DNA of 36,361 bases from JBGPOS01 sp041488155 (GTDB lineage Bacteria; Chloroflexota; Dehalococcoidia; Tepidiformales; Tepidiformaceae), in contig JBGPOS010000037.1 of NCBI GenBank assembly GCA_041488155.1, forward strand, positions 1-36,361. Direction: 5' to 3'. How positions within the stretch are numbered: the first letter of the stretch is position 1; each line of letters begins with the position of its first letter. Below the pieces are notes generated by a model. The model searched no databases. It saw only the letters and a list, made by a program, of their open reading frames with translations, and was not told where the DNA came from. Made by a program: the position numbers and the translations under genes. Shown piece by piece: positions 28,579 through 35,657 of the stretch.

Positions 28579-28688
28579 GTTCTTCGCCCTGCCTTTTCGG
28601 GTCGATCTGCTATTCTTCTTAAAGGGCCAGGCCGGCCAGGCTTTGCTCGCGGAGCCCAGAGATTAACCCGTACGTAGCCCAATTTACG

Positions 28689-28925
28689 GTGGTCTTCATC
28701 CAGATGCTGACGTGGGCGATCGTCGCCCGATCGCTCTTGAGCTGGTTCCCGATCGACCAAAGCAGCCCGCTGTACCAGCTGCTCTTCCGGGTGACGGAGC
28801 CGATCATCGAGCCCCTGCGGCGAGTGATGCCGAGCACCGGGATGATGGACCTGAGCCCGATGGCCGCGATCATCCTCCTGATAGTGATGGGCCAGCTGGT
28901 GTCGGGTCTCGCTGCCCCAGCCTGA
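28689..28925 (+). CDS. YggT family membrane protein, copy 2
   Basis: This second YggT-type protein has 78 residues from GTG at 28689. The frame is open back to 28623 and reads INPYVAQFT just before the GTG, so the true start may be the ATT at 28662 or another unusual codon. The signature SLLSWFPIDQ ... VTEPIIEPLRRVMPSTGMMDLS aligns without gaps to copy 1 across about 40 residues. The pair looks like a tandem duplication with divergence. The 110-base gap between copies holds a TATTCT box at 28611-28616 but no convincing -35. Confidence 0.85.
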   Translation: MVFIQMLTWAIVARSLLSWFPIDQSSPLYQLLFRVTEPIIEPLRRVMPSTGMMDLSPMAAIILLIVMGQLVSGLAAPA

Positions 28926-28982
28926 ATTGGTGAGTTCCCTTCAGAGTGAACGGGGCGGTATTCGCGCGCGGTTAGTGCGCGT

Positions 28983-29945
28983 GTGACACTCAGCGCTGTG
29001 ACGGCAGAAGCTTCGGCGATCATCGACGCGCGCGGGCTGGTCCGCACCTATGGCGATCGCCGCGCTCTCGATGGGTTCACGCTCGCCGTACCCCCCGGTT
29101 CGGTTTTCGGATTGCTCGGACCCAACGGGAGCGGGAAGAGCACCTTCGTCAGCATGGTTGCCGCGATGGAACTGCCGGCTGAGGGTTCGCTCCTCGTGTT
29201 CGGCGAGCGCCCGGCACCCGGCCTTCGGCGACGCGTAGGGACGATGTTCCAAGAAAACGCCCAGGACCCGCTGATGGGAGTGTCCGAGACGCTCGCCCTG
29301 GCGGGGCGCCTGTTCGGGATGGCTGGTCCACGCCTGCGAGCGCGAAGCTCCGAGTTGCTGGAGGCCCTGGGGATGGCCGCCCGAAGAGACGACCCGGTCT
29401 CTTCGCTGTCAGGGGGCATGCGGCGGCGGCTGGAGATAGCGCGAGCGCTCCTGCACGAGCCTGAGCTGCTCCTGCTCGATGAGCCCACGACTGGCATCGA
29501 CGTCGCAGAACGGCGGGCGCTCTGGGACACAGTTGCCGGACAGGCGGGCGCGGGGCGCACCGTCATCGTCGCGACAAACGACCTCAGCGAAGCCGACCTC
29601 GTGTGCGACCGCGTCGCATTCGTCCGGGAAGGACGTGTCGTGGCCGCAGGTACCCCAGCGGAGCTGAAACGGGGGCTGAAGCGGGAGGTGATACGCGTGA
29701 CGTGGCTCAGTCCCAGCGACGCGCAACTCTCCGAGCTGGGGCGCATGGCGGGGACCGGACAGGTCACCAGCGACGGAGACCTCGTCCACATCACCGTCGA
29801 CGATGCCGCTGCGTTCGTCCCGCGGTTGTTCGACGTGGCGCCGGGGGCAATCCGCTCTGTGACTATAGAGCCAGCTTCGCTTGAGGATGCTTACTTCCGG
29901 CACGTCGGGCACGGAACAAGGGCAGGCGAGGGCGTGCCGGTATGA
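28983..29945 (+). CDS. ABC transporter ATP-binding protein (exporter, DrrA/CcmA type)
   Basis: This is the ATPase of a two-gene ABC-2 type exporter, 320 residues from GTG at 28983. Walker A is GPNGSGKST, the signature LSGGMRRRLEIARAL, and Walker B LLLLDEPTTGID. The C-terminal 90 residues after VVAAGTPAELK form the extra domain seen in DrrA-like ATPases. It overlaps the permease gene as ATGA. The substrate (drug, lipid or polysaccharide) cannot be inferred. Confidence 0.92.
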   Translation: MTLSAVTAEASAIIDARGLVRTYGDRRALDGFTLAVPPGSVFGLLGPNGSGKSTFVSMVAAMELPAEGSLLVFGERPAPGLRRRVGTMFQENAQDPLMGVSETLALAGRLFGMAGPRLRARSSELLEALGMAARRDDPVSSLSGGMRRRLEIARALLHEPELLLLDEPTTGIDVAERRALWDTVAGQAGAGRTVIVATNDLSEADLVCDRVAFVREGRVVAAGTPAELKRGLKREVIRVTWLSPSDAQLSELGRMAGTGQVTSDGDLVHITVDDAAAFVPRLFDVAPGAIRSVTIEPASLEDAYFRHVGHGTRAGEGVPV

Positions 29946-30730
29946 CAGGCCTCGGCGCGGTTTCGGCGCTCTTCGTGCGGGATCTGCGAGGGATCATCCG
30001 ATCGCGTTCCCAGCTCTACTCGTCGATCTTCACCCCGTTGTTGTTCCTTGTGTTCCTGGGGAACGGGGTCTCTGAGGGACTTGAGCCTTCGACGTTGCCG
30101 GCGGGGAACTTCACGGCGTATCTCGTGGCGGGCGCGGTGGTAATGACATCGGTCTTCTCGTCCACTTTCTCTAGCGCTTCCTACTACCGCGACCGGGACT
30201 CGGGCATCCTGCGGATGTTCCTGGTGTCGCCGCACCAGCCGCGGGTCATCCTGCTTGGGAAATCGCTGGCGGGGGTTTTCATCGGCTCGGTCCAGGCCAT
30301 CGTGGTCCTGCTTGTGGCAGCGCCGTTCGTCGATTTCGAATGGCAGCACGGGGTGCTCGGCGGACTCGGGCTGGCCATCGCAGCGGTGGTACTGCTGAAC
30401 CTGATGCTGGCCGGAGTCGCCCAGGCGTTGGCTTCGCGCATCCAGACGATGCAGGGCTTCCACCTTGTGATGAACCTGGCGTTGTTCCCCCTATTGTTCC
30501 TTTCCGGCGCGTTCTTTCCGGTGGACAACCTGCCAATGTGGCTCGAAGTGCTGGCGCGGGTGAACCCGTTGAGCTACGCAGTGGACGCGCTCGAGCTTTC
30601 GGCCTACGCCCGAGGCGGCGCGGGGTTCGTTGGACTTGGGGTCGACTTCGCGGTCCTCGGCGGATTGTCCGTAGCCGTATACGCGGCTGGCTTCGCTCGA
30701 CTGCCGAAGCTGACGTGGTCTGGCCAGTAG
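29942..30730 (+). CDS. ABC-2 type transporter permease
   Basis: This is the membrane partner of the preceding ATPase, 262 residues with about six hydrophobic segments. Family marks are FVRDLRGIIRSRSQLYSSIFTP at the N-terminus, YYRDRDSGILRMFLVSPHQP in the first cytoplasmic loop, FPLLFLSGAFFPVDNLP in the conserved exporter motif, and VNPLSYAVDAL. It forms an ATGA overlap with the ATPase. It ends 36 bases before the convergent rplT; a small GGCGC/GCGCC hairpin at 30743-30756 lies between them but is too short to call a terminator. Confidence 0.9.
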   Translation: MTGLGAVSALFVRDLRGIIRSRSQLYSSIFTPLLFLVFLGNGVSEGLEPSTLPAGNFTAYLVAGAVVMTSVFSSTFSSASYYRDRDSGILRMFLVSPHQPRVILLGKSLAGVFIGSVQAIVVLLVAAPFVDFEWQHGVLGGLGLAIAAVVLLNLMLAGVAQALASRIQTMQGFHLVMNLALFPLLFLSGAFFPVDNLPMWLEVLARVNPLSYAVDALELSAYARGGAGFVGLGVDFAVLGGLSVAVYAAGFARLPKLTWSGQ

Positions 30731-30766
30731 GGCATCCCGCCGGGCGCCTGTGCGCCGCGGAGGGTC

Positions 30767-31123
30767 CTAGGAGAGGGCCGCTTTCGCCTGGCCGGCGACC
30801 TTTTCGAACGCATCGGGCCGAGTTACGGCGAGATCGGCAAGCGCCTTGCGGTCGAGCTCAATGCCCGCGAGCTTGAGCCCGTGGATGAGGCGGCTGTAGG
30901 TGAGGCCGTGTAGCCGGGCAGCGGCGTTGATGCGCATGATCCAGAGCTCACGAAAGTCGCTCTTGCGATCGCGGCGATCGACGTAGTTGTAACGAAGGGC
31001 ATGCATCATGCTCTCGTTGGCGCGCTTGATGAGGCGATGGCGCTGGCCGTGATGCCCCTTCGTGAGGGCGAGGATCTTCCTGTGCCGGCGATGCGCGGTG
31101 ACGCCGCGCTTGACTCGACTCAT
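30767..31123 (-). CDS. rplT: 50S ribosomal protein L20
   Basis: This is ribosomal protein L20, 118 residues, normal length, needed early in 50S assembly. The N-terminus MSRVKRGVTAHRRHRKILAL, the RDRKSDFRELWIMRINAAAR block and LKLAGIELDRKALADLA are typical. A GAGGAG ribosome binding site lies nine bases before the ATG. It is the last gene of the infC-rpmI-rplT operon, 32 bases after rpmI. Confidence 0.97.
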   Translation of the reverse strand: MSRVKRGVTAHRRHRKILALTKGHHGQRHRLIKRANESMMHALRYNYVDRRDRKSDFRELWIMRINAAARLHGLTYSRLIHGLKLAGIELDRKALADLAVTRPDAFEKVAGQAKAALS

Positions 31124-31155
31124 TTGTCTAACTCCTCGGGCCGGATGACCGGGCT

Positions 31156-31356
31156 TTAGTCCCGGCCGGCGAGCAGGCGGGCAACGCGCCTGGCGTGCGC
31201 GGGCGCGACCTGGACGGTGCGGCCGAACATTACGGTGACCGGCTTTCGCTTCTTGCGGCGGAAGTTGTTGCGGCTTCCGTACATGCGCATGATCTTGCCG
31301 CCGCCGGTTACACGGAAGCGTGAAGCCGCGCCTTTGTGGGTCTTAAGTTTCGGCAC
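31156..31356 (-). CDS. rpmI: 50S ribosomal protein L35
   Basis: This is ribosomal protein L35, 66 residues, normal length. It begins MPKLKTHKGAASRFRVTGGGK and is strongly basic. The start codon is GTG, preceded by AGGAG eight bases upstream within the end of infC. Only two bases separate it from the infC stop, so translational coupling is likely. Confidence 0.97.
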   Translation of the reverse strand: MPKLKTHKGAASRFRVTGGGKIMRMYGSRNNFRRKKRKPVTVMFGRTVQVAPAHARRVARLLAGRD

Positions 31357-31358
31357 GG

Positions 31359-32096
31359 TCAGTCTCCTGTTGCGCTGGCGGCGACTTCGTCTTCGATGGT
31401 GGCGTCGTCGTCCTCGTCGATTTCTTCGGTGGTCTCGCCGACGATCGGAGCGGCGAGGGCAGCTGCGGTGACGGCCTCGTCTTCTTCTTCAATTGGAGCG
31501 GAGCCATCGACCTCGGCGGCAGCCGCCGCGGCGCGGGCCTTGGCGGCGATCTTCCGCTTGTCGGCAGCGAGGATGATCGACATGTGACGGCCTTCGAGCA
31601 TCGCGTCCCGTTCCATGACCGCGATCTCTTCGAGGGTGCCGAACACGCGATCGAGGAGGTTCTTGCCGATCTGGGGGTGGGTGATTTCGCGGCCCCGGAA
31701 CATCACGGTGACCTTCACTTTGTCGCCCTGTTTGAGCAGCTTGGCGGCGGTGCGGGTCTTGAAGTCGATGTCGTGGTCGTCGATTTTCGGCTTCATTCGC
31801 ACTTCGCGCAGCTGGACGTTTTGTTGATGTTTCTTGGCCTCCCGGTCCTTTTTCGATTGTTCGTACTTGAAGCGGCCGAAGTCCATCAACCTGGCAACGG
31901 GGGGGCTGGCCTGAGCCGCGACCTCGACGAGGTCGACGTCTCGCTGGCGGGCCATGGCGATTGCTTCGCTGGTGCGCACCACGCCGATTTGGCGGCCTTC
32001 CTCGTCAATGAGGCGGACCTCGGGGACGCGGATTCGTTCGTTAATGCGCGGTTCGGGCGGAGCCGGCTTCGGCGGTACCTTGCTTCTTTTCCTCAA
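31359..32096 (-). CDS. infC: Translation initiation factor IF-3 with an acidic C-terminal tail
   Basis: IF-3 binds the 30S subunit and checks the start codon. It has 245 residues from TTG at 32094-32096; most IF-3s have about 175-185. The N-domain shows PRINERIRVPEVRLIDEEG and ASPPVARLMDFGRFKYEQ; the C-domain shows LREVRMKPKIDDHDI, the FRGREITHP block and LEGRHMSIILA. After the last basic residue a 57-residue tail follows with no Lys or Arg and 19 Asp/Glu, rich in Ala. Such tails occur in some Actinomycetota and Chloroflexota IF-3s and may modulate binding. The TTG start fits a gene whose product discriminates against non-AUG codons, an autoregulatory pattern known from AUU-starting infC. There is only a weak GAAAGAG upstream. 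Confidence 0.95.
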   Translation of the reverse strand: MRKRSKVPPKPAPPEPRINERIRVPEVRLIDEEGRQIGVVRTSEAIAMARQRDVDLVEVAAQASPPVARLMDFGRFKYEQSKKDREAKKHQQNVQLREVRMKPKIDDHDIDFKTRTAAKLLKQGDKVKVTVMFRGREITHPQIGKNLLDRVFGTLEEIAVMERDAMLEGRHMSIILAADKRKIAAKARAAAAAAEVDGSAPIEEEDEAVTAAALAAPIVGETTEEIDEDDDATIEDEVAASATGD

Positions 32097-32128
32097 ACTC
32101 TTTCCCAGCAGAAATGCAACAGGTCACG

Positions 32129-32137
32129 ATAATAGCA
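32129..32137 (-). promoter_or_regulatory. Extended -10 promoter of infC-rpmI-rplT
   Basis: The minus strand reads TGCTATTAT, an extended -10 element (TGn + TATTAT). No good -35 is present, which is usual for extended -10 promoters. It would give a short leader of about 25 bases before the infC TTG. No long leader that could hold an L20-binding structure is present in front of infC. Confidence 0.5.
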
Positions 32138-32179
32138 TCGACCCCCTTTCGCTGTATATCCAGTTACCAGGGGCGCCCG

Positions 32180-32185
32180 TACCAT
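32180..32185 (+). promoter_or_regulatory. TACCAT -10 box of galU with leaderless spacing
   Basis: TACCAT lies six bases before GTG at 32192, the same spacing as the TACAAT box at 26554. The -35 region is weak. It favours the GTG at 32192 over the one at 32201 as the galU start. Confidence 0.4.
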
Positions 32186-32191
32186 GCCGTT

Positions 32192-33073
32192 GTGGCCACA
32201 GTGAAGAAGGCCGTTATCCTCGCTGCCGGGCTGGGCACGCGCATGCTGCCGGCCACCAAGGCCGTCCCAAAAGAGATGCTGCCCATCGTCGACAAACCCC
32301 TCATCCAGTACGCCGTCGAGGAGGCCGCCGCGGCGGGGATCGAAGAAGTCGTTTTCGTGGTCGCGGAGGGCAAGGAAGCGATCACGGAACATTTTGGCCA
32401 CTTGAGCAGGGCCGAAGCTCTGGCGAGAGAGAAGGGCGACACGGCGATGTTGGCGCTGCTCGACCAACCGGTTGGGCTCGCCCGATACCACTACGTGCTC
32501 CAGGACCGGCCGCTCGGGATCGCAGACGCCGTGGCTTGCGCCCGTCGATTCGTGGAGGGCGAGCCGTTCGCGCTGGTGTTTCCAGACGACCTGATCCTCT
32601 CGGAGCGACCGTGCATCGGCCAGCTGATAGAGGCATACGAGGCGTGCCAGGGGAGCGTCATCGCGGTCCAGCAAGTTGCCGACGAAGACATTCCCCAGTA
32701 CGGGATCGTCGAGCCCATCGACAACGGGAACCCGGCCCGCTTGCGGCGTGTGGTGGAGAAGCCAAGCCTCGCTGAGGCCCCTTCATCGCTCGGAATCGTG
32801 GGGAGATACGTCCTCAGCCCAACGATCTTCCACCACATCGACCGGATCGAACCGGGGAAGAACGGAGAGCTCCAGATCACCGACGCACTGGCGAGCCAGA
32901 TCGCGGCGGGCGAGCCCGTCTGCGCTTACACATACGAAGGGACCCGGTTCGACACCGGGCGTCCGCTGGGCTACCTGATCGCCAATGTAGCCGCGGCGCT
33001 GGCCCGGGACGACTTGCGGGGGGCCCTCGTTCAGCAGCTCGGAAGGCTGCTGGAGGGCGGGACGGCGAAATGA
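32192..33073 (+). CDS. galU: UTP-glucose-1-phosphate uridylyltransferase
   Basis: GalU makes UDP-glucose from UTP and glucose 1-phosphate for envelope polysaccharides and glycolipids. It has 293 residues from GTG at 32192 (290 from the in-frame GTG at 32201). The nucleotide-binding start is VKKAVILAAGLGTRMLPATK, followed by KEMLPIVDKPLIQYAVEEA. FALVFPDDLIL carries the metal-binding aspartates, and QYGIVEP, VEKP and GELQITDAL are typical of GalU rather than RfbA. An upstream in-frame ATG at 32114 overlaps the infC promoter region and gives non-conserved residues, so it is rejected. The stop overlaps the next gene as ATGA. Confidence 0.93.
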   Translation: MATVKKAVILAAGLGTRMLPATKAVPKEMLPIVDKPLIQYAVEEAAAAGIEEVVFVVAEGKEAITEHFGHLSRAEALAREKGDTAMLALLDQPVGLARYHYVLQDRPLGIADAVACARRFVEGEPFALVFPDDLILSERPCIGQLIEAYEACQGSVIAVQQVADEDIPQYGIVEPIDNGNPARLRRVVEKPSLAEAPSSLGIVGRYVLSPTIFHHIDRIEPGKNGELQITDALASQIAAGEPVCAYTYEGTRFDTGRPLGYLIANVAAALARDDLRGALVQQLGRLLEGGTAK

Positions 33074-34425
33074 GGCTTCTCTCGATCGGGTACGCATTGC
33101 CGAACAGGGCAGTCGACAACTACAACGCCCTCACAGCCCCGAGTTATTTCGACTACGAGGCCATGTTCATTGACCCGGCGAGCATCACGCGGATAGCAGG
33201 ACAAATGCTCGAGGAGGGCACGAGCCTCGAAGCGTTCGATGGCCGGCCGGTCGTCAACGGGCCTACCACCGCGACAGCGGCCTCTGCAGCGGAACAGTTA
33301 CGGAGGCGAGCGGACGAGACTCAACGGCTCCTCGAAGCCGGGGGCCTTGTTCTGGTGATGGGCCAACCGAACGCGGTTCAGAGCGGCTTGCTGGGGTTTG
33401 AAGGATGCGACCGCTACAGCTGGCTGCCCGCACCTGCCGGCATCGCCTGGGGCCCACCGTTCGTCCGCGCGGCGGAAGGCACGACGGTTCGCATCGTAGC
33501 CGAGGACCATCCACTGGCCGGGCTCTTAAGGGAGTTTCGCGCCGAGGTGACGTACCGGGCGGTGTTCGACGACCGCCAGCCTGCGTTCCGCCAGGCGGCG
33601 CGCGTCATCGCGAACGGAGGCGCGGGCGTGCCTATCGCGGTCGAGTTCAGCGTGCTCGGGGGCCGGCTTGTCTTCCTGCCAGCCTTGCGTGACTCGGTCG
33701 GGTCGATCCGCTCAGACATCGCGGAAGCGATCGTGGACGCCGCGACCCGACTGATGGGGCGACCTTCGGCTGAGCCGGAGCCGTACTGGTCGCGTACGGT
33801 AGCGGTGCCGGGGCTGGAGCAGGTGGAGGCCGAGCTCGAAGAGGCGGAAGTAGCCGCCACTGAGACTTCCGCACGGCTGGCGGCAGTGCGCGAACGAGTT
33901 GACCTGCTCAGTTCCCATCGAAGGCTCCTGTTCGAAGACGGTCAACCTTTCAACACAGCGGTAACAGATGGTCTGCGCCTCCTGGGATTCGCGATTACAA
34001 GTGGGCCCGACGAGCGGCTGGTCATTGAAGACGAAGGCCAGAAAGCGTTCGTGGAGCCTGAGAGCGCCCGAGAGCAAGTCGTTGAATGGCCCTACGTACG
34101 CCTTCAGCGGCGTCTCGAGGCGGTGCTCCTGGAGAAGAGCGAGCGGCCGAAGGGCATCGTCATCGCGAACGGCCACCGACGAACCACCCCCGACGAACGC
34201 GGCCCGCAGTTCACTGATGCCCTGCGCATTGCGTGTGAGAACTACCGCTACACGCTGCTCACGGGCCAAACGCTGTTCACACTGGTACAGCGGGTGCTCG
34301 GGGGGGCGGACGAAACGACGTTGGCGGGCTACCGGCGGCGCATTCTCCGGAGCACCGGCCTGCTCGATCTAGAGGTGGCGCTGGGCAACGTGGAGGAAGG
34401 CAGCGACGCAGGGCCGATCTTCTAA
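33070..34425 (+). CDS. Uncharacterised protein with coiled coil and degenerate PD-(D/E)XK nuclease-like domain
   Basis: This 451-residue protein is not one I can name. Three parts are visible. Residues 1-230 form a mixed alpha/beta region with a beta-strand motif GGLVLVMGQP near 91-100. Residues 245-290 are a Glu/Ala-rich probable coiled coil (QVEAELEEAEVAATETSARL). Residues 290-410 have the layout of a PD-(D/E)XK nuclease-like fold: RLLFEDGQPFNTAVTDGLRLLGF, then D314, then a strand ending FVEPE, then a helix, then KGIVIANGHRRTTPDERG and TLLTGQTLF. The expected E-x-K reads Glu329-Pro-Glu331, so the catalytic lysine is missing and the domain may be inactive and serve in binding. It overlaps galU as ATGA, so it is translated with it. 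Fold assignment is by pattern, not by search. Confidence 0.7.
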   Translation: MRLLSIGYALPNRAVDNYNALTAPSYFDYEAMFIDPASITRIAGQMLEEGTSLEAFDGRPVVNGPTTATAASAAEQLRRRADETQRLLEAGGLVLVMGQPNAVQSGLLGFEGCDRYSWLPAPAGIAWGPPFVRAAEGTTVRIVAEDHPLAGLLREFRAEVTYRAVFDDRQPAFRQAARVIANGGAGVPIAVEFSVLGGRLVFLPALRDSVGSIRSDIAEAIVDAATRLMGRPSAEPEPYWSRTVAVPGLEQVEAELEEAEVAATETSARLAAVRERVDLLSSHRRLLFEDGQPFNTAVTDGLRLLGFAITSGPDERLVIEDEGQKAFVEPESAREQVVEWPYVRLQRRLEAVLLEKSERPKGIVIANGHRRTTPDERGPQFTDALRIACENYRYTLLTGQTLFTLVQRVLGGADETTLAGYRRRILRSTGLLDLEVALGNVEEGSDAGPIF

Positions 34426-34477
34426 AGGTGTTGAACAGGGGACGCTGGCGGACGGGACGGGACAAACGGAGGAAGAC

Positions 34478-34864
34478 ATGGTTCGAGTGACAAAGCCCGG
34501 CGACCGCGACGGTGCCACGACGCAGACGCCCGGTATGCGGCGAGAGGCTGCGATTTCCGCGGGTACCACGGGCTCCAAGGGACTCTGGATGGGAGTGGGC
34601 GCCAACGAACCGGGCAACGCTTCGGGGGTGCACCACCACGGCGAGAACGAATCGGGGATCTACATCCTGAAGGGGCGAATCCGCTTCCGCTGGGGTGAGC
34701 GCCTGGAGCAGGTGGTCGACACGGAGCCCGGCGACTTCGTCTTCGTGCCGCCTTACGAAATCCACATGGAGGAAAACCTGAGCACCGCCGAGCCGACGGA
34801 GTTCATCCTGGCCCGCAACGGCATGGAGGGGATCGTCGTGAACGTCCCCGACCCTCGAGGCTGA
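34478..34864 (+). CDS. Cupin-domain protein
   Basis: This is a single-domain cupin of 128 residues. Motif 1 is GVHHHGENESGIYILKG (His52 and His54, with Glu58 as possible metal ligands), and motif 2 is PGDFVFVPPYEIHMEEN (His96). All ligands for a bound divalent metal are present. A strong GGAGGAAG ribosome binding site lies just before the ATG. Function is open: isomerase, dioxygenase or sugar-binding cupins share this pattern. It sits 52 bases after the preceding gene and 14 bases before the first REP-like repeat. Confidence 0.88.
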   Translation: MVRVTKPGDRDGATTQTPGMRREAAISAGTTGSKGLWMGVGANEPGNASGVHHHGENESGIYILKGRIRFRWGERLEQVVDTEPGDFVFVPPYEIHMEENLSTAEPTEFILARNGMEGIVVNVPDPRG

Positions 34865-34878
34865 GGCAGGCGCGGAAG

Positions 34879-34902
34879 CGAGCCGCGACTGATAAGGAGC
34901 GG
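34879..34902 (-). repeat. REP-like element, inverted copy covering the RAYT ribosome binding site
   Basis: These 24 bases match the reverse complement of 35557-35580 at 23 positions. They include AAGGAG (34894-34899), the Shine-Dalgarno of the transposase gene starting at 34906. CCGC (34883-34886) and GCGG (34899-34902) could pair and place the Shine-Dalgarno in the loop. Confidence 0.75.
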
Positions 34903-34905
34903 ACC

Positions 34906-35457
34906 GTGACAACGACATCAGACGATGGACCCAGCACCCCGGACGTCTCGTATCCAGTCGCGTATTTCATCACCTGGACGTGTTACGGCACCTGGCTACA
35001 CGGCGACGAGCGCGGGTCCGTAGACCGGCTGCAGCGGGCTTACGGTTCGCCCTCTGTTAAGCCCAGTCGTAACCGGCTTCTCGCCGCCCGCGAGAGACTA
35101 AAGGGAAATCCTTTCGCACTAACGGCTTTCGCGCGACGCTCGGTCGATACGGCGATTCGGGAGACGGCCGTGAGGCGCGGCTGGACCGTGGTGGCGCTGA
35201 ACGTGCGCACCAATCACGTCCACGCGGTGGTCTCGGGGCAGACTCGGCCGGAGGCGATTCTCCAAGCCTTCAAGGCGTGGTCCACGCGACGGCTTGCTCA
35301 AGCCGGCCTCGTTCCCGATGGTCAGAAAGTTTGGACGCGCCACGGCAGTACAAGGTATCTCTGGACAGAGCGGGGTGTGCAGATGGCCTGCGCCTATGTG
35401 AGCGAAGGTCAGGGGCCGTCGCTGATTCCCAACCATCCCGCCAACTCAGACGACTAG
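34906..35457 (+). CDS. REP-associated tyrosine transposase (RAYT, Y1/HUH family)
   Basis: This is a single-strand-specific HUH nuclease of the IS200/IS605-related RAYT group, 183 residues from GTG at 34906. The N-terminus carries YFITWTCYGTWLHGDERGSVD, a hallmark of the group. The HUH motif is His104-Val-His106 (TNHVHAVV). The probable nucleophile is Tyr164 in ACAYVSEGQG. All catalytic residues are intact, so it is not visibly decayed. RAYTs are usually single-copy, domesticated genes that act on REP palindromes. Here a repeat copy covers the ribosome binding site and two more copies lie 86-200 bases after the stop, in inverted orientation. A classical IS200 element would instead show paired end hairpins and guide sequences, which I do not see. 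Confidence 0.9.
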   Translation: MTTTSDDGPSTPDVSYPVAYFITWTCYGTWLHGDERGSVDRLQRAYGSPSVKPSRNRLLAARERLKGNPFALTAFARRSVDTAIRETAVRRGWTVVALNVRTNHVHAVVSGQTRPEAILQAFKAWSTRRLAQAGLVPDGQKVWTRHGSTRYLWTERGVQMACAYVSEGQGPSLIPNHPANSDD

Positions 35458-35542
35458 CGGGCGACGGGAACAAGCCATCTCGTTGGTTACGTCGTGTGGT
35501 CGAACGGGAACCGGCTGGCCCGCCGTTGAAGGTTGGCCGGGC

Positions 35543-35590
35543 GTCATAGCGACAGGCCGCTCCTTGTCAGTCGCGGCTCGGTTGGCCCGG
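35543..35590 (+). repeat. REP-like copy 1 (48 bases)
   Basis: This copy matches 35608-35655 at 43 of 48 positions, with an identical core of 23 bases at 35559-35581. Two pairings are possible: GCGAC (35549-35553) with GTCGC (35570-35574), or GCCGC (35556-35560) with GCGGC (35573-35577). Confidence 0.8.
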
Positions 35591-35607
35591 TGTCGCCTGG
35601 GCCTCGT

Positions 35608-35655
35608 GTCATGGCGACGGGCGGCTCCTTGTCAGTCGCGGCTCGGATGCCCCGG
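35608..35655 (+). repeat. REP-like copy 2 (48 bases)
   Basis: This is the second downstream copy, 65 bases after copy 1. The GCGAC/GTCGC pairing (35614-35618 with 35635-35639) is kept. The GCCGC arm of copy 1 has changed to GGCGG, so only the first stem is conserved between copies. Confidence 0.8.
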
Positions 35656-35657
35656 CG

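Noticed and set aside
30743..30756. GGCGC/GCGCC mini-hairpin between the ABC-2 permease and rplT
   Set aside because: A five-base stem without a T-tract is expected by chance in GC-rich DNA.
34906..35457. Reading the HUH transposase as an active IS200/IS605 insertion sequence
   Set aside because: No paired left and right end hairpins, guide sequences or TnpB partner are visible. The N-terminal signature and flanking REP-like copies fit a domesticated RAYT better.
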